Shown here: piece after piece, positions 9,548 through 21,452 of the stretch
How positions within the stretch are numbered: the first letter of the stretch is position 1
Layout: every line of letters starts with the position of its first letter
Source of the DNA: Methylotetracoccus oryzae
Lineage (GTDB): Bacteria; Pseudomonadota; Gammaproteobacteria; Methylococcales; Methylococcaceae
Assembly: GCF_006175985.1 (NCBI RefSeq)
Contig: NZ_SRSH01000028.1
Coordinates: 1 to 56,602 of the forward strand
Direction: 5' to 3'
DNA length: 56,602 nucleotides
Position numbers and translations under genes: made by a program
Notes under the pieces: model-generated
Told to the model about the DNA's origin: nothing
Seen by the model: only the letters and a program-made list of their open reading frames with translations
Database searches by the model: none

Positions 9548-9609
9548 GCTACCGGGCTGCGGGACGCCGGGACCATCGCCCCATTCAAACAACAGCGAGA
9601 GCAGGCAGC

Positions 9610-9969
9610 ATGAGCTTCAAGATCATCGAAACGGATGACGACGTGATCAGTGTCCGGCTGTCCGGTCTGATGCGGTTCGCGGACCAACAGGCACTGCAGG
9701 CCCGCGCGCGATCGTTGATCGAGCAGGGTAAGGCGGTACGCGTGCTGGTCTATGCCGACGACTTCCAGGGCTGGGAGCGCACGGATGACTGGTCGGACGT
9801 CGGTTTCCTGATGGAGCACGGCGACGACATCGCCAAGATGGCGATCGTCGGCGACGAAAAGTGGAAGGACGACGTCTTCCTGTTCGTCGGCAAGGGCCTG
9901 AGGAAGACCGAGATCGAGTTCTTTACAAGGGATGACCACAGCGAGGCCGAGCGCTGGGTCAGGGCGTAG
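9610..9969 (+). CDS. SpoIIAA-like STAS protein
   Basis: This 119-residue protein resembles the SpoIIAA-like subgroup of STAS domains: an N-terminal strand (IIETDDDVISVRLSGLMRFAD), a central GKAVRVLVYADDFQGWE and a C-terminal VGKGLRKTEIEFFTRDDHSEAERWV. Members in other bacteria are small soluble proteins of poorly known role, distinct from the phosphorylated anti-sigma antagonists. The ATG at 9610 was chosen because the domain begins immediately after it. The open frame extends further upstream only as an overlap with the preceding genes. Confidence 0.75.
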   Translation: MSFKIIETDDDVISVRLSGLMRFADQQALQARARSLIEQGKAVRVLVYADDFQGWERTDDWSDVGFLMEHGDDIAKMAIVGDEKWKDDVFLFVGKGLRKTEIEFFTRDDHSEAERWVRA

Positions 9970-10635
9970 CATTCCCCCCGGCCTGAACGCCGGCATGGCA
10001 CGGGGGCTTGCAATGAAGCGGGGCTCGGTGTAAGCGGCAGCGCCGCTGTTTGGGACCGTCCAGAGCCGCCGTCGGCGGCAAGGGCCCCACAATCTGCCCG
10101 CTTACGATTTTGTCCCCAGTTCCTGTGGATAACTTTGTGGACCGAGCGTGAGATCCCCGCCACAGCGCCCACCGCGACAGGGAATAAGACAAAATGACTA
10201 CATTTGATCCAACCATTTCCGTTGGAAATAAAAAACAGTCACTTACACTCCAGATATCGGTTAGATGGCGGCTGGGGATATTGTCGTGACACACTGTCTC
10301 CGCAATTGCCCGCCACCCGGAGCTGTGCGAAACGGCTGTTGATCATTCGGGCCCGAGCCCCGGGCACCGCTGCATCCGGCGCGGCGCTTGGGGCAGCCCT
10401 GATCTCTTCGGGGCTTCCCGCGAACGGGGTTGGGTCGCGCTGGAAAGAGCCAGGATGGCTTTTGTTCGGAGGTGCTTTGGTGGACCCGAACGGCCCGGCA
10501 CCCGCCCTGAAAATCTCCGGCCGAGTGAAGACATAACCACCGTGCGCGTGTCCAACGTAGTGGAGCACAGCAAGACGACCGGTCTGTGCGCGGATAGCGT
10601 TTGCCCGAACCCGTTGCTGGCGAGAGGGTGGCACC
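9970..10635. other. 666-base region without a recognised gene
   Basis: The first part has a weak GC-rich hairpin (CCGGC and GCCGG near 9980). A single DnaA-box-like TGTGGATAA lies at 10124-10132, and an AT-rich patch spans 10190-10255. From about 10290 to 10640 the minus strand stays open, with peptides such as YVFTRPEIFRAGAGPFGS. This could be the remnant of a decayed gene, but no start or family could be supported. Confidence 0.4.
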
Positions 10636-11244
10636 ATGAGCGAAAGCCGGCTGCAACAGAACGACCCATGCGGCACCGCCGCCTGGTATCGAGGCGTGAC
10701 GCGAGGGATTGCTCGCTTTTTCGCCATGAGCGTGCTGATGGTGCTCTCCGGACCGATCCCGGCCGTGGACCTGGGCGACTGGGCGCAACGGGTCCAGCAG
10801 TATGAACGTTGGACCGCGGTCGAATTTCGGGACCCGTACTCGGGACAGTACCTCGCCAGCCGGGCCGGTTCCGAGGATCCGCGAGCGCGCGCCACGCTGA
10901 CGCTGACGGCAAACCCAGGCGAAGACTGTCTGCCGGAGGTGGTCATCGTCATCGAGCACGACGCAGCGATACTCGGCCGCATCGATCACGCGGACACGCT
11001 CCGGTGGCGCGTCGACGGTGGAGCGACAACCGCGCTGCCGATCAGGCGGATTTGGGAGCCGGGCGATCGCTTCGAGTTCCTGCGGTTCGAACGGCCGTTC
11101 GATCTGGCGGGTCTCACCGGGCATCGCCACCTGCTGATCCGAGTGGCACCTGACGTCCGGGCCGAATTCTCGCTGCGCGGCTTCGACGGCGCGTGGCATG
11201 CCGCCCGCTCGGTGTGCGAAAACTTCATACCGCTCGCTGAGTAA
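10636..11244 (+). CDS. hypothetical exported protein
   Basis: This 202-residue protein has an N-terminal hydrophobic segment (FFAMSVLMVLSGPIPAVDL, residues 28-46) that looks like a late signal peptide. An internal Met at residue 31 could be the real start. The remainder is a beta-rich domain with LTLTANPGEDCLPEVVIVIE and two cysteines (the other in SVCENF) that might form a disulfide. GAGGG lies eight bases before the ATG. No family is recognised. It precedes a lipoprotein-like hydrolase on the same strand. Confidence 0.62.
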   Translation: MSESRLQQNDPCGTAAWYRGVTRGIARFFAMSVLMVLSGPIPAVDLGDWAQRVQQYERWTAVEFRDPYSGQYLASRAGSEDPRARATLTLTANPGEDCLPEVVIVIEHDAAILGRIDHADTLRWRVDGGATTALPIRRIWEPGDRFEFLRFERPFDLAGLTGHRHLLIRVAPDVRAEFSLRGFDGAWHAARSVCENFIPLAE

Positions 11245-11332
11245 CCGGTCCGAGGAGAAGCGACACCGTGTCCGGCGGGAGGTTTATGATTCGACGCGGC
11301 ACAACACGGCAGTTATCCGATCGATCCCGGGA

Positions 11333-12172
11333 ATGCGAATGCTCACCACCCTTCTGACCGGCCTCGCGCTGATCTATGGCGCGCTGCTGTTGGCCGCGTG
11401 CGGTTGGCAGAACCGGCTGGTCTACTTTCCGCAGGCGGGAAGCAGCGACGATCCGACCCCGTCCGCACTGAAGATCGACTATGACGACGTGTGGGTTCCG
11501 ACCGCCGATGGCGAACGCTTGCACGGTTGGTTCCTGCCGGTCTCTCAACCGCGCGCGACCGCCGTGCTGTTTCATGGCAACGCGGGCAACCTTTCGCATC
11601 GCCTGCCCTGGCTCCCGATGTTCCAGCAGTTGCGCTGGTCCGCTCTGCTGTTCGACTATCGGGGCTACGGCACGTCCACCGGCAAGCCGTCGGAAGACGG
11701 CACCTATGCCGATGCGGCCGCGGTGTGGCGCTATCTGACCGAGACCCGGCACGTCGCGGCCGACCAGATCGTGCTGATCGGCGAGTCGCTGGGCGGTGCC
11801 ATCGCCGCGCATCAGGCCACGCGCGCCCAGCCGGCCGCTCTGGTCCTGCACTCGGCCTTCACGTCGGTACCGGACCTGGCCGCCGAGCTTTATCCTTTCC
11901 TGCCCGCCCGCTTGCTTGCCCGCTTCGACTACGACACCCGCCGTGCCGTCACGAACGCGCGCTGCCCGGTGCTGGTGATCCACAGCCGCGATGACGACAT
12001 CGTGCCGTTTTCACACGGCCGGCGGCTGTTCGCGGCCGCCAGTGAGCCAAAGCAGTTCATCGAACTGCGCGGCTCGCATAACGGTGGCTTCGTGTTCATG
12101 CGCCGCGAGTGGGTGACATCGCTCGATGCATTCCTGTCGCGGTTCATCGGTCCAGGTTACGGCGAACCGTGA
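11333..12172 (+). CDS. alpha/beta hydrolase, putative lipoprotein
   Basis: This 279-residue serine hydrolase resembles the BEM46/ABHD13 group. The N-terminus carries a lipoprotein-type signal ending LLLAACGW, where LAAC fits a lipobox. The catalytic pattern is complete: the oxyanion region FHGNAGN, the nucleophile elbow GESLGG (Ser in IVLIGESLGGAIAA), the acid in VIHSRDDDIVP and a C-terminal GSHNGG histidine. The ATG at 11333 opens the signal peptide directly; an in-frame extension to 11198 would overlap the preceding gene. Substrate specificity (esterase, thioesterase or peptidase) cannot be read from the sequence. Confidence 0.85.
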   Translation: MRMLTTLLTGLALIYGALLLAACGWQNRLVYFPQAGSSDDPTPSALKIDYDDVWVPTADGERLHGWFLPVSQPRATAVLFHGNAGNLSHRLPWLPMFQQLRWSALLFDYRGYGTSTGKPSEDGTYADAAAVWRYLTETRHVAADQIVLIGESLGGAIAAHQATRAQPAALVLHSAFTSVPDLAAELYPFLPARLLARFDYDTRRAVTNARCPVLVIHSRDDDIVPFSHGRRLFAAASEPKQFIELRGSHNGGFVFMRREWVTSLDAFLSRFIGPGYGEP

Positions 12173-12291
12173 TCGCGGGGGGCTCGGGGAGCTCCGTAAG
12201 CGCGCACCGTCACCTCCGCGTTGCTCGCGACATTGAGTTCCTGCCGTTCTTGCCTAACAATCGGGGCGTTGAGTCTCCACGTCGCAATGAC

Positions 12292-15200
12292 ATGTTCAGC
12301 AATACCCTCGACGCGCTCGGTGTCGGCTTCTGGGAATACGACCTGGGTGCGGACCGACTGCACCTGAGTCCGCACCTGCGCGCGCAATTCGGTGACGGCG
12401 AACTGCCTGCGGGGGAGGTACCACTGGCGGCCTGGCTCGCACGGATGCATCCCTGCGACCAGGACAGCTTGCGCTCGGCCCTGACCCAGCCGGCACCAGG
12501 CGAGGGATCGATCGCGCTGGAGTACCGTCTGCTGGACGCGGGCGGCCGATGGATCTGGCAACAAGCCCTCGGACGCGTCACGCAACGGGACCAGACAGGC
12601 AGAGCCCTGCGCAGCGAAGGTATCGTCAACGACATCAGCCGGTTCCGGCGCCAGCAGGAACATCTCGAACTGCAGCACGCCTTCAACCGTATCCGCAGCG
12701 ACAGCCTGGACCGCGACACCCTGGCCGCGGCTATGCTCGAAGCGGTTCTGGGTCTGGCGGACCTGGATGCGGGCGGCTTCTACTTGCGGCGAGCCGATGG
12801 CGGCTTCGGGCTGCTCGCGCACCATGGGCTGAGTCTGGAGTTCGTCGACCGTACGGCCTGGCTCGCCCCCGGCAGTGGGCCGGCGCTCAGGATCGAAACC
12901 GGGCAGCGTGTGTGCAGTTGCGTCGATCACGACCCCGATTGCCGGGACATGGGGTTGATGGAGGATCCACGCCTGCAAGAGGAGGGCTTACAGTCGGTGA
13001 TCGTGCTGCCGATCACGGTCGGTGGCGAAATCCGGGCCTGTCTGAACCTGGCCAGCAAACAGGTGCGGCGCCAGTCCGCCGATACCATTGTGTTTCTCGA
13101 GAGCCTGGCCGACCAGTTCGGTCATGCCCTGGATCGACTCCTGGCTCAGGAGCAGGCTGAAGGCCAACGGCAAAACCTCGAAGGTTTCTTCCAGGCGATA
13201 ACCGACTTCGTGTTCGTCCTCGACCGTGAGGGCCGGATTCTGCACATCAATCAGGCCGTCCGGACCGTCCTCGGCTACGACGAACGGCTGATCGGCAACT
13301 CCGTATTGGCGGTTCATCCGCCGCGGGTCCGCGCCGAGGCCCAGCGCACTCTCGCCGACATACTGGCCGGCAAGCTCGAGTCCTGCCCGTTTCCACTGCA
13401 GCGGGCTGACGGCAGCGAGCTGATGGTGGATACCCGTGTCGTCTCCGGCACCTGGAACGGGAGACCCGCGCTGCTGGGCATTTCGCGCGACATGAGTGAT
13501 CTCCACGCCGCACGAACCGAATTGGAATGGCGCGACCGCTACCAACGCGCCTTGCTGGACAACTTTCCCTTCATGGTCTGGCTCAAGGACCAGGAAGGCC
13601 GTTTCCTGGCCGTCAATGAGCCCTTCGCCAGCGCCTGCGGCCTTCCGGCCGACGACATTCAGGGCAAGACCGACTGCGAGGTCTGGCCGCGCGAACTGGC
13701 CGAGCGCTACCGGAGCGACGACCAGGCCGTCCTGCGATCCGGCCAGCCCAAGAACGTGGAGGAACCGCTGCAGGGACCGGACGGGACGACGTGGGTCGAA
13801 ACCTTCAAGTCGCCGGTCCTGGTCGACGGGAGGGTGATCGGCACCGTGGGGTTCGCCCGGAATGTCACGGAACGCGCCACGGCCAGAGAAAATCTGGCGG
13901 CCGGGGAGGCGCTGCTGCGTGCCACGCTGGATGCCACGGCCGATGGCATCCTCGTCATCGACGATCAAGGCCGGGTGCAGTCGGCCAATCGACGCTTCCA
14001 GGAAATCTGGCGCATTCCGGACACCTTGATGCAAGTCGGTCACGATGCGGCCCTGCTCGACTTCGTCGTCGACCAACTGGTCGATCCTGAAGGCTTCCTG
14101 ACGGGCGTGCAGCGTCTCTATGCGAGCGATGAAATCACTTTCGACACCCTGAACTTCAAGGACGGACGGACCTTCGAGCGCTACACCGTTCCGCTGCACA
14201 CTGGCGGCACCCGCTCCAGGGTCTGGTCATTTCGCGACGTAACCGAACGCGAAGCAGCCTTTGCAGCCCTCGAGAAGGAGCGACGCCTGTTGGCCGGCCT
14301 GGTCGAGACCATTCCCGATCTGGTCTGGCTGAAAGGCCCGGACGGCGCTTACCTCGCGTGCAATCCACCCTTCGAGCGGCTCTACGGCAGCGGCGCGGCG
14401 GAAATCATCGGCAAGACGGACTTCGACTTCGTCGAGAGCTCATTGGCGAACTTCTTTCGCGCCAACGACCTGGCCGCGGTGCAGGCCGGGAAACCCCGTC
14501 GGAACGAGGAGGAACTGGTGTTCCGGGCCAATGGTTACCGAGGCCTGTTCGAAACCACCAAGACCCCGATGTTCGGCCCCGACGGCGAACTGATCGGCGT
14601 GCTCGGCATCGCCCATGACATCACGGCGGTCCGCGAGCAGGAGGCCGCGCTGCGCCGTATGGACGAACAACGGCGGCGGCTGATGAATCACTCGCGCGAC
14701 GGCATACTGATCTTGAACGCCGATTTCCGCGTCATCGAAACCAATCAGCGGCAGGCAGAGCTCTTGGGTTACTCCCTGGACGAACTGCTTGGAAGGCCCG
14801 TTTGGGACATCGATGACGCCTGGACGGAGGCCGACATCCGCACCCGTTTCCCCGACCTGAGTCAGGTCAGCACGACGTTCGAAAGCCGACATCGCCGGAA
14901 GGATGGATCGGTTTACGATGCCGAAATCAGCGTCAATGGCGCGCTGGTCGACGGCCAGGCGGTATCGTTTTGCGTCACCCGCGACATCACGGATCGGAAA
15001 CGGGCGGATGCGGCACTGCGTGAGAGCGAAGCCCGATTCCGCAGCCTTTTCGCCAACATGACCCAGGGCGTCTTCTACCAGGCTGCGGACGGGAGCCTGA
15101 TCGACATCAACCCCGCCGCCTGCAAGCTGCTGGGCGTGGACCGGGGGGCGTTTCTGGCCTCGACCTGCCAGTCGCCCGACTGGAATGTACTGGACAGCGA

Positions 15201-18200
15201 GGGCCACCCGCTACCGCCCGCCCAACACCCATCCTTGCTGGCGCTGCACAGCGGACAGCCGGTGCTCGACACGCTGCTGGCGGTTCGCAACGCCATCAGC
15301 GGCGAATGGGTATGGCTGCAGGTCAACGCAATCCCGGAGTACGAACCCGGTGCCGAGCAGCCGCTCCGCGTCTTCGTCACACTGCACGACGTCACCGCCA
15401 GCCGGCGGGCTGCAAAAGCACTGCAGGAGAGCGAGGAGCGCCTCAGCGCGCTGCTGCGGCAGGCCGCGGACGGCATCGTACTGATCGATGGGGAAACCCT
15501 GCGTTTTGCCGAGTTCAACGACGCAGCCTGCAGCCAGCTGGGTTATTCCAGGGATGAATTCGCCGCGTTGGACCTGCCCGCGATCAACCCCGACGTCGGG
15601 AGCGCGGCGATGCACGAGGCGTTCAGGGAAATCATCGACCGGGGTGCCCTCGATTTCGAGACCACCCACCGCCACAAGGACGGCAGCCGACGCATCGTGC
15701 GCGTCACCAACCGGCCGGTGCACACGGGCGGGCACACCTACGTGGTGGCAATCTGGACCGACATCACCGTAGCGAAACAACAACAGGCCCGACTCAACGA
15801 AGCCCTGGCTTTCCTGCACGAGTCGCAGGCCATCGCGAGAGTGGGCGGCTGGAAGGCGAACCCGGCCACGGATCGGCTACTCTGGACCGAAGAAGTCTAC
15901 CGACTGTGCGAACACCCGCTGGATTCGCCACCCGCCGGCCTGGAGGAAGGCCTCCGCTACTACGCGCCGGAATGCTTGCCACAGGTCCGTGGGGCACTCG
16001 CACACACCTTGGAAACCGGCGAGCCGTTCACGCTGGAATCCCGCATGATCACGCGCGCCGGACGCGAGTTCTGGGCGGAACTCCGCTGCATCGGCCGCGT
16101 TGAAGACCATGAGGAGGGAACGTACCTCACCGGCACCTTCCAGGACATCACCGAACGGCGAGCCGCCGCGCTCGCGCTGCGGGAAGCCGAAGCCCGCTGG
16201 AAATTCGCGCTGGAAGGCAGCGGGTTGGGCGTTTGGGACTGGGATATCGCCAGCGGGAAGGTGTATTTCTCACCGATCTGGAAGGCGATGATCGGCTATG
16301 CGGAGGATGAGTTCCCCGACCGTGTCGAAGCGTGGGAAAGCCACCTGCATCGCGAGGACAGGCCGCGCGTCGCGGCCGCCCTGGCGGCCTATTTCGGCGG
16401 CGACACCGACGACTATTCGGTCGAGTTTCGCCTTCGCGGCAAGGACGGGCGGTATCGCTGGATTCGCGCTAAAGGGATCGCGGTCGAACGCGACCCACAG
16501 GCAAGGCCCTTGCGCATGATCGGCGTGCATCTCGACATCGATGACGGCAAGCGGGCCGAGGAGTCGCGACAAGCCCTGATCCAGCGTCTGGGCAACATCA
16601 TAGAAGCGACCCGCAGCGGTACCTGGGAATGGAACGTGGAGACCGGCGAGACGATCTTTAACGAACGCTGGGCCGAAATCCTCGGATACACGCTGCATGA
16701 ACTCGAACCCTTGTCGATTCAGACCTGGCTGAACCTCGTCCACGCCGAAGACATCAAGCGCTCGCAGCAGGAGCTTGCGCGTCATTTCGCGGGCGAAGCC
16801 GGCTATTACGAATGCGAAGTACGCGTGCGCCACAAGGACGGTCGCTGGATCTGGGTACTCGACCGAGGCAAGGTCATCGACTGGACCCCGGACGGCAAAC
16901 CCCACTGGATGTTCGGCACCCATCAGGACATCAGCGAGCGCAAGCGCATCGAAGCGGAACTGCAGCGCAGCGAGGACAATCTCAAGCGCGCCCAAGCAGT
17001 GTCGCATATCGGGAGCTGGTATCTGGACATTCCCTACGACCGGCTCGAATGGTCGGATGAAACCTATCGAATTTTCGGCATCGAACCGGGGAGTCGGATC
17101 AGTCTGACGCGCTTCCTTGAGGGCACGGATCCGGACGATAGGCCAGCTGTGGCGGATGCCTGGGCCGCGGCACTGAAAGGAGCCCCCTACGACATCGAAC
17201 ACCGCATCCGGGTGGATGGCATCACCAAATGGGTACGCGAGCAGGCGGAAATCCACTTCGCCAACGACGGCACACCGCTGAGCGGCCTGGGCACCGTGCA
17301 GGACATCAGCGAGAGGAAGCGAACCGACCACGCCCTAAGAGAAAGCGAACAGCGCTTCCGCGCGATTGCCGACTCCGCACCGGCCCTGATCTGGATGGCC
17401 GGCGCCGGGCGGGAATGGACCTTCGTCAATCAGGTCTGGCTCGACTTCACCGGACGCAAGCCGGAACAGGAATTCGGCGATGGGTGGACTGCGGGGCTTC
17501 ATCCCGACGACCTGCCGGCCTGTCTGGATCGCTATACCCGCGCGTTCGAGGCGCGCACACCGTTCACGATGGAATACCGGCTGCAACGGCACGACGGAGA
17601 ATACCGCTGGATGCTCCAGAATGGCCGGCCGCGCTTTGACTACGAAGGCGAGTTCCTCGGCTTCATTGGCTCGTGCATCGACATCACCGAGCGTGTGGAG
17701 ATGGAGCATCGGCTGGCGGAGACCACGCAGCGGGCCGAGGAAGCCAACCGTGCGAAAAGCGACTTCCTGGCGAACATGAGTCATGAGATCCGGACGCCGA
17801 TGAACGCCATCATTGGCTTGACGCGCCTGGTACTGGACACCGACCTGATGCCACGGCAGCAGGACTACCTCGAAAAGGTGCAAGCGTCGTCGCAGGCCCT
17901 GTTGCGCTTGCTGAACGATATCCTGGACTATGCCAAAATCGAGGCCGGGCATCTGGAGATGGAACAGGCCCCCTTCGACCTGGGCAACGTGATCGAGAGT
18001 GTCGGCGACTTGTTCGCTATCCGGATCCAGGAGAAGGGACTGGGCTTTCGCGTCGTGATGGATCCGGATCTAGCCTATCCCCTGATTGGCGATTCGCTGC
18101 GCCTCGGTCAGATCTTTATCAATCTGGTTGGCAATGCCGTCAAATTCACCGAGCGTGGCGAGATTGTCGTGACAGTCGCTCTGACCGAACAGAATGCAAC

Positions 18201-19167
18201 CACCGTGACGCTGGAAACCACCGTCCAGGACACTGGAATCGGCATTGCACCGGATCAGATCGAACGACTTTTCAGCTCGTTTTCGCAGGCCGACACTTCG
18301 ATCACGCGGAAGTATGGGGGTACCGGACTCGGCCTCTCGATCACCCGTCGTCTGGTCGAACTGATGGGCGGACAAATCCACGTGCAGAGTGCACCGGGAC
18401 AGGGCAGCGCCTTCACCTTCACCGCCCGCTTCCGACGCGCGACCGACGAATCCCTGCGGCGAGCCACTGCCGATCGCGTGCCGGCGGTCCGACAGCCCCA
18501 GAAATTGCAGGAACTGGCCCAGGCGATCCGCGGTGCACGCATCCTCGTGGTCGATGACGACGAGGCCAACCACACCGTGGCGCGAGGCCTGCTGAAGCGT
18601 CTGGGTCTGCTCAGCGACCACGCCCGCAGCGGGCGCGAAGCCATCGACAAGGCCGGACAGCGCGACTTCGATGCAATCCTGATGGATCTGCAGATGCCGG
18701 AGATGGACGGTTACGAGACCACACGACGATTGAAAGAGCGGCTGGGCTCCCAATGCCCGCCTGTCATCGCCCTGACGGCTGCCGCACTGCAGGCGCAGTG
18801 GCAAGCCTGTCGGGATGCGGGCATGGTGGACCGGGTGACCAAGCCGATCGAGCCGCAAGGGCTGGCCGCCAGCCTGCTCAGGTGGGTCACCCCCCCAAGG
18901 CGTCCGGCAGCCCCCGTGGGGCCGGCCCGGCGCCTTGGCGCCAGCGCGCTGGCGGAACTGCGATTGCAATTGGCCGAACTCACCGAACTCCTGGCAACGA
19001 ACAAGCTGGCCGCCAAGTCGAGCGCCGAAGCGATCGCCTCGCGGCTGGCCGGAACGGATCTCGCCGAGCCATTCCACCCGGTCGGGGAAGCGGCGCGACA
19101 ACTGAAATTCAAGACCGCTCGGGAAGCCTGTGCCGCCTTCATGGCCACCCATATGGCACCGTCATGA
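12292..19167 (+). CDS. giant multi-PAS hybrid histidine kinase
   Basis: This 2291-residue sensor kinase has no membrane segment, so it is probably cytoplasmic. By reading, it holds about 13 PAS modules: one at residues 1-115 and twelve from 297 to 1800, most ending in the PAC-type motif xxDITERK. A GAF domain spans about 131-285. The HisKA domain (1820-1885) has the phospho-accepting His1831 in [11 protein letters not shown]. HATPase_c (1930-2045) has DTGIGI and GGTGLGL boxes, and a receiver domain (2080-2200) has Asp2132 in [13 protein letters not shown]. The last 100 residues are helical but show no clear HPt histidine. The ATG at 12292 starts the first PAS; the frame is open further upstream but overlaps the hydrolase. 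The gene is followed by two more signalling genes on the same strand. Confidence 0.9.
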   Translation: MFSNTLDALGVGFWEYDLGADRLHLSPHLRAQFGDGELPAGEVPLAAWLARMHPCDQDSLRSALTQPAPGEGSIALEYRLLDAGGRWIWQQALGRVTQRDQTGRALRSEGIVNDISRFRRQQEHLELQHAFNRIRSDSLDRDTLAAAMLEAVLGLADLDAGGFYLRRADGGFGLLAHHGLSLEFVDRTAWLAPGSGPALRIETGQRVCSCVDHDPDCRDMGLMEDPRLQEEGLQSVIVLPITVGGEIRACLNLASKQVRRQSADTIVFLESLADQFGHALDRLLAQEQAEGQRQNLEGFFQAITDFVFVLDREGRILHINQAVRTVLGYDERLIGNSVLAVHPPRVRAEAQRTLADILAGKLESCPFPLQRADGSELMVDTRVVSGTWNGRPALLGISRDMSDLHAARTELEWRDRYQRALLDNFPFMVWLKDQEGRFLAVNEPFASACGLPADDIQGKTDCEVWPRELAERYRSDDQAVLRSGQPKNVEEPLQGPDGTTWVETFKSPVLVDGRVIGTVGFARNVTERATARENLAAGEALLRATLDATADGILVIDDQGRVQSANRRFQEIWRIPDTLMQVGHDAALLDFVVDQLVDPEGFLTGVQRLYASDEITFDTLNFKDGRTFERYTVPLHTGGTRSRVWSFRDVTEREAAFAALEKERRLLAGLVETIPDLVWLKGPDGAYLACNPPFERLYGSGAAEIIGKTDFDFVESSLANFFRANDLAAVQAGKPRRNEEELVFRANGYRGLFETTKTPMFGPDGELIGVLGIAHDITAVREQEAALRRMDEQRRRLMNHSRDGILILNADFRVIETNQRQAELLGYSLDELLGRPVWDIDDAWTEADIRTRFPDLSQVSTTFESRHRRKDGSVYDAEISVNGALVDGQAVSFCVTRDITDRKRADAALRESEARFRSLFANMTQGVFYQAADGSLIDINPAACKLLGVDRGAFLASTCQSPDWNVLDSEGHPLPPAQHPSLLALHSGQPVLDTLLAVRNAISGEWVWLQVNAIPEYEPGAEQPLRVFVTLHDVTASRRAAKALQESEERLSALLRQAADGIVLIDGETLRFAEFNDAACSQLGYSRDEFAALDLPAINPDVGSAAMHEAFREIIDRGALDFETTHRHKDGSRRIVRVTNRPVHTGGHTYVVAIWTDITVAKQQQARLNEALAFLHESQAIARVGGWKANPATDRLLWTEEVYRLCEHPLDSPPAGLEEGLRYYAPECLPQVRGALAHTLETGEPFTLESRMITRAGREFWAELRCIGRVEDHEEGTYLTGTFQDITERRAAALALREAEARWKFALEGSGLGVWDWDIASGKVYFSPIWKAMIGYAEDEFPDRVEAWESHLHREDRPRVAAALAAYFGGDTDDYSVEFRLRGKDGRYRWIRAKGIAVERDPQARPLRMIGVHLDIDDGKRAEESRQALIQRLGNIIEATRSGTWEWNVETGETIFNERWAEILGYTLHELEPLSIQTWLNLVHAEDIKRSQQELARHFAGEAGYYECEVRVRHKDGRWIWVLDRGKVIDWTPDGKPHWMFGTHQDISERKRIEAELQRSEDNLKRAQAVSHIGSWYLDIPYDRLEWSDETYRIFGIEPGSRISLTRFLEGTDPDDRPAVADAWAAALKGAPYDIEHRIRVDGITKWVREQAEIHFANDGTPLSGLGTVQDISERKRTDHALRESEQRFRAIADSAPALIWMAGAGREWTFVNQVWLDFTGRKPEQEFGDGWTAGLHPDDLPACLDRYTRAFEARTPFTMEYRLQRHDGEYRWMLQNGRPRFDYEGEFLGFIGSCIDITERVEMEHRLAETTQRAEEANRAKSDFLANMSHEIRTPMNAIIGLTRLVLDTDLMPRQQDYLEKVQASSQALLRLLNDILDYAKIEAGHLEMEQAPFDLGNVIESVGDLFAIRIQEKGLGFRVVMDPDLAYPLIGDSLRLGQIFINLVGNAVKFTERGEIVVTVALTEQNATTVTLETTVQDTGIGIAPDQIERLFSSFSQADTSITRKYGGTGLGLSITRRLVELMGGQIHVQSAPGQGSAFTFTARFRRATDESLRRATADRVPAVRQPQKLQELAQAIRGARILVVDDDEANHTVARGLLKRLGLLSDHARSGREAIDKAGQRDFDAILMDLQMPEMDGYETTRRLKERLGSQCPPVIALTAAALQAQWQACRDAGMVDRVTKPIEPQGLAASLLRWVTPPRRPAAPVGPARRLGASALAELRLQLAELTELLATNKLAAKSSAEAIASRLAGTDLAEPFHPVGEAARQLKFKTAREACAAFMATHMAPS

Positions 19168-19270
19168 AGCGTGCGAATCGACTTCCCGCACCGTGTTCTG
19201 CGCCCCCGGCAAAGGCGCGTCGGCACCGGATGAAGCCCGACGTGCCGCGGTTGAACTGCCAAGACCCTCC

Positions 19271-20797
19271 ATGACGAGTGCCCCCGTGTCGCATCGCCCC
19301 CAGTTGTTGGTCGTCGACGACCTGCCCGAAAACGTCGAGGTCATCGGCGAGTTTCTCGCTCCCGACTACGACATTCAGTGCGCCTTCTCCGGCCCCGAGG
19401 CGCTGGAGCTGTTGGCTCAGCACACACCGGACCTGATCCTGCTGGACGTCATGATGCCCGGCATGGACGGGTATACGGTCTGCGAGGCGCTGAAACGGGA
19501 CGCGCGTACCGCAGCGGTTCCCGTCATCTTCGTCACGGCGCGTAACGACGCCGACAGCGAGACCCGGGCCCTCGCCGCAGGGGGCGTCGACTTCATCCAC
19601 AAACCGGTCAACCGGGACGTGGTGCGCGCCCGGGTGGGAGTGCACCTCACACTGCGGGAACGGGAGCGACTGCTCCTCCGGCTCAACGACGAGTTGGAGC
19701 AGCTCAATGCCGAACTGGAGGAGCGGGTGGAGGAACGCACACAGGGCCTTCGCGATGCCATGATCCAGGCGGAGGCGGCACAACGCGCCAAGAGTCTGTT
19801 CCTGGCGAATGTCAGCCACGAGCTGCGGACACCGATGAACGGTATCCTGGGTTTCGCCGGACTGCTGAAAGGTCAGCTTGGAGAACCCCGCTTGCGCGAG
19901 CGCGTCGAGAAGATCGAGCAATCGGGACTGCAGCTGATGAGCATCGTGAACAGCATCATCGATGTCGCCCGCCTGGAAGCGGGCAAGGTCCACATCCAGT
20001 CCGAGCATTTCGTCTTGCGGACGATGTTCCAGGCGGTCGCAGCGTTGTGGGGCGGGCGCGCCGAAGCCAAGGGGCTGGAACTGTCCCTGGAGATCGATCC
20101 GGACTTGCCCACGACCCTCGTCGGGGACGGCGTGCGTCTGGGTCATGTCCTGCGCAATCTGGTCGGCAATGCGATCAAGTTCTCGTCGACGGGCCGCGTC
20201 ACGCTGCGCGCGGGTCTTGTCCGGGTGATAAAGGAAACCGTGGCGGTCCGCTTCGAGGTGGAGGACCAGGGCATCGGCATCGAACCCGCGCTGCAGTCCG
20301 CGATCTTCGGGCTCTTCGAACAGGGCGACAATTCCAGCACGCGACGTTACGAAGGCGCCGGCCTGGGCTTGGCCATCTGCCAGCATCTCGTGCGACTGAT
20401 GGGAGGCCAGATCGGCGTCGACAGCACACCCGGCGCAGGCAGTCGATTCTGGGTCAGCGTCTCGCTGAGGATGGGCGATCCGTCACGGGCCGATCGGGAG
20501 CCGGCGCAGTTGACGGCGAACGGAGACGCCGCACGGCAGGCCGCTGCGGCCCCGGTCGACTCGGCTGCAGCGCAGGAAATCGCCCATCGTCTGGAAGGGC
20601 TGCTCGCAGCCGGGAACTTCGAGGCGGTCGTGATCTGGTCGCACACGACGGCCGCGTTGAATCCGATCCTCGCCGACGCGGCAACCGCATTCAACGCGGC
20701 GATGGAAAACATGGACTTCGACTCGGCCCTGCAGCACCTGCGTAACGCCTTGCGCCACTCTCGACAACATTCCGGGAAGACAGGTAATGGCGACTGA
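19271..20797 (+). CDS. receiver-histidine kinase hybrid
   Basis: This 508-residue cytoplasmic kinase has an N-terminal receiver domain (residues 12-130, phosphoacceptor Asp59 in [14 protein letters not shown], Lys in FIHKPVN). A coiled-coil linker (about 135-170, rich in [15 protein letters not shown]) follows. Then come HisKA with His183 in [12 protein letters not shown], HATPase_c with DQGIGI and GAGLGL, and a C-terminal helical tail of about 95 residues. An N-terminal receiver means the kinase may itself be tuned by another kinase, plausibly the large multi-PAS protein just upstream. The start is the ATG at 19271, after which the receiver begins at once. The 3' end overlaps the next gene by 11 bases. 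Confidence 0.9.
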   Translation: MTSAPVSHRPQLLVVDDLPENVEVIGEFLAPDYDIQCAFSGPEALELLAQHTPDLILLDVMMPGMDGYTVCEALKRDARTAAVPVIFVTARNDADSETRALAAGGVDFIHKPVNRDVVRARVGVHLTLRERERLLLRLNDELEQLNAELEERVEERTQGLRDAMIQAEAAQRAKSLFLANVSHELRTPMNGILGFAGLLKGQLGEPRLRERVEKIEQSGLQLMSIVNSIIDVARLEAGKVHIQSEHFVLRTMFQAVAALWGGRAEAKGLELSLEIDPDLPTTLVGDGVRLGHVLRNLVGNAIKFSSTGRVTLRAGLVRVIKETVAVRFEVEDQGIGIEPALQSAIFGLFEQGDNSSTRRYEGAGLGLAICQHLVRLMGGQIGVDSTPGAGSRFWVSVSLRMGDPSRADREPAQLTANGDAARQAAAAPVDSAAAQEIAHRLEGLLAAGNFEAVVIWSHTTAALNPILADAATAFNAAMENMDFDSALQHLRNALRHSRQHSGKTGNGD

Positions 20798-21428
20798 GAG
20801 GGCTGCAAATCTTCCCGCCCAAGGCACACAGGCGGTGAGCCATCGAAGCGCCGCGGCTGCTGAAGGCCTCGCCCCGCAGCCAGACCTGGACGCCGGAACA
20901 ACCCGCACGGCGGCGATACTCGACTGGCTGCTCGCATCGATGATGGGCCTGATGCTGCCTCTGGCTCCGATCGCTGCGAGTGTCATCGCCCGTGATGGCT
21001 CTTATCTGCGTCGCTATGGCGCAACCACGGCGAAGGCGGCCGGCCACTTGCAAGGACAGGTCAGGTCACGCGCGTTCTCCCGCTACCTGCTTTACGATGC
21101 CAACACGGCATCGACAGCGGATACTGTGGTTGGTCAGTGCACCCACTGCGGCAATTGCTGCTTGCACCGTCGGTGCATTTATCTCGACTGGAGTCCGGCG
21201 GGCGACTCACGCTGCCGCATCTACAACAGCCCGTTCTGGAAGGCGCTGGCGTGCGGTCGTTACCCGGAAAGCCGGCAGGACATTCAGTTATACGCGTGCC
21301 CGAGCTTCACCGCCGGCTCGCAGCCCGCGCCGGTGTCGTCGCAGGCGAAGCCCCTGACGTCCGGCTCGGGAGAGGTTCCGTCACGGTGGCAGTGTGTCCC
21401 GGATTCCAGGCCGCATTCGGAGCAATGA
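20787..21428 (+). CDS. YkgJ-like cysteine-cluster protein
   Basis: This 213-residue protein has a cysteine signature, CTHCGNCC near residue 118 followed by CRIY and ACGRYP...YACPSF. The pattern is that of the YkgJ (CxxCxxCC) family, thought to bind Fe-S or zinc. An unusual feature is an N-terminal hydrophobic helix ([22 protein letters not shown], residues 47-68) that may anchor it in the membrane. It overlaps the end of the upstream kinase by 11 bases, so its translation is probably coupled to it. A redox- or metal-linked input to the signalling cluster is possible but is only inference. The terminal 40 residues are low in recognisable structure. Confidence 0.72.
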   Translation: MATERAANLPAQGTQAVSHRSAAAAEGLAPQPDLDAGTTRTAAILDWLLASMMGLMLPLAPIAASVIARDGSYLRRYGATTAKAAGHLQGQVRSRAFSRYLLYDANTASTADTVVGQCTHCGNCCLHRRCIYLDWSPAGDSRCRIYNSPFWKALACGRYPESRQDIQLYACPSFTAGSQPAPVSSQAKPLTSGSGEVPSRWQCVPDSRPHSEQ

Positions 21429-21452
21429 AGCCCAGACGCCATCACCCGGCAT

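Noticed and set aside
10124..10132. TGTGGATAA, a DnaA-box-like sequence
   Set aside because: A single box without a cluster, AT-rich unwinding region or dnaA/dnaN neighbours does not support an origin.
10239..10982. Minus-strand open frame of about 247 codons
   Set aside because: Half of it is antisense to the exported-protein gene, and the remaining part has no plausible start or recognised domain.
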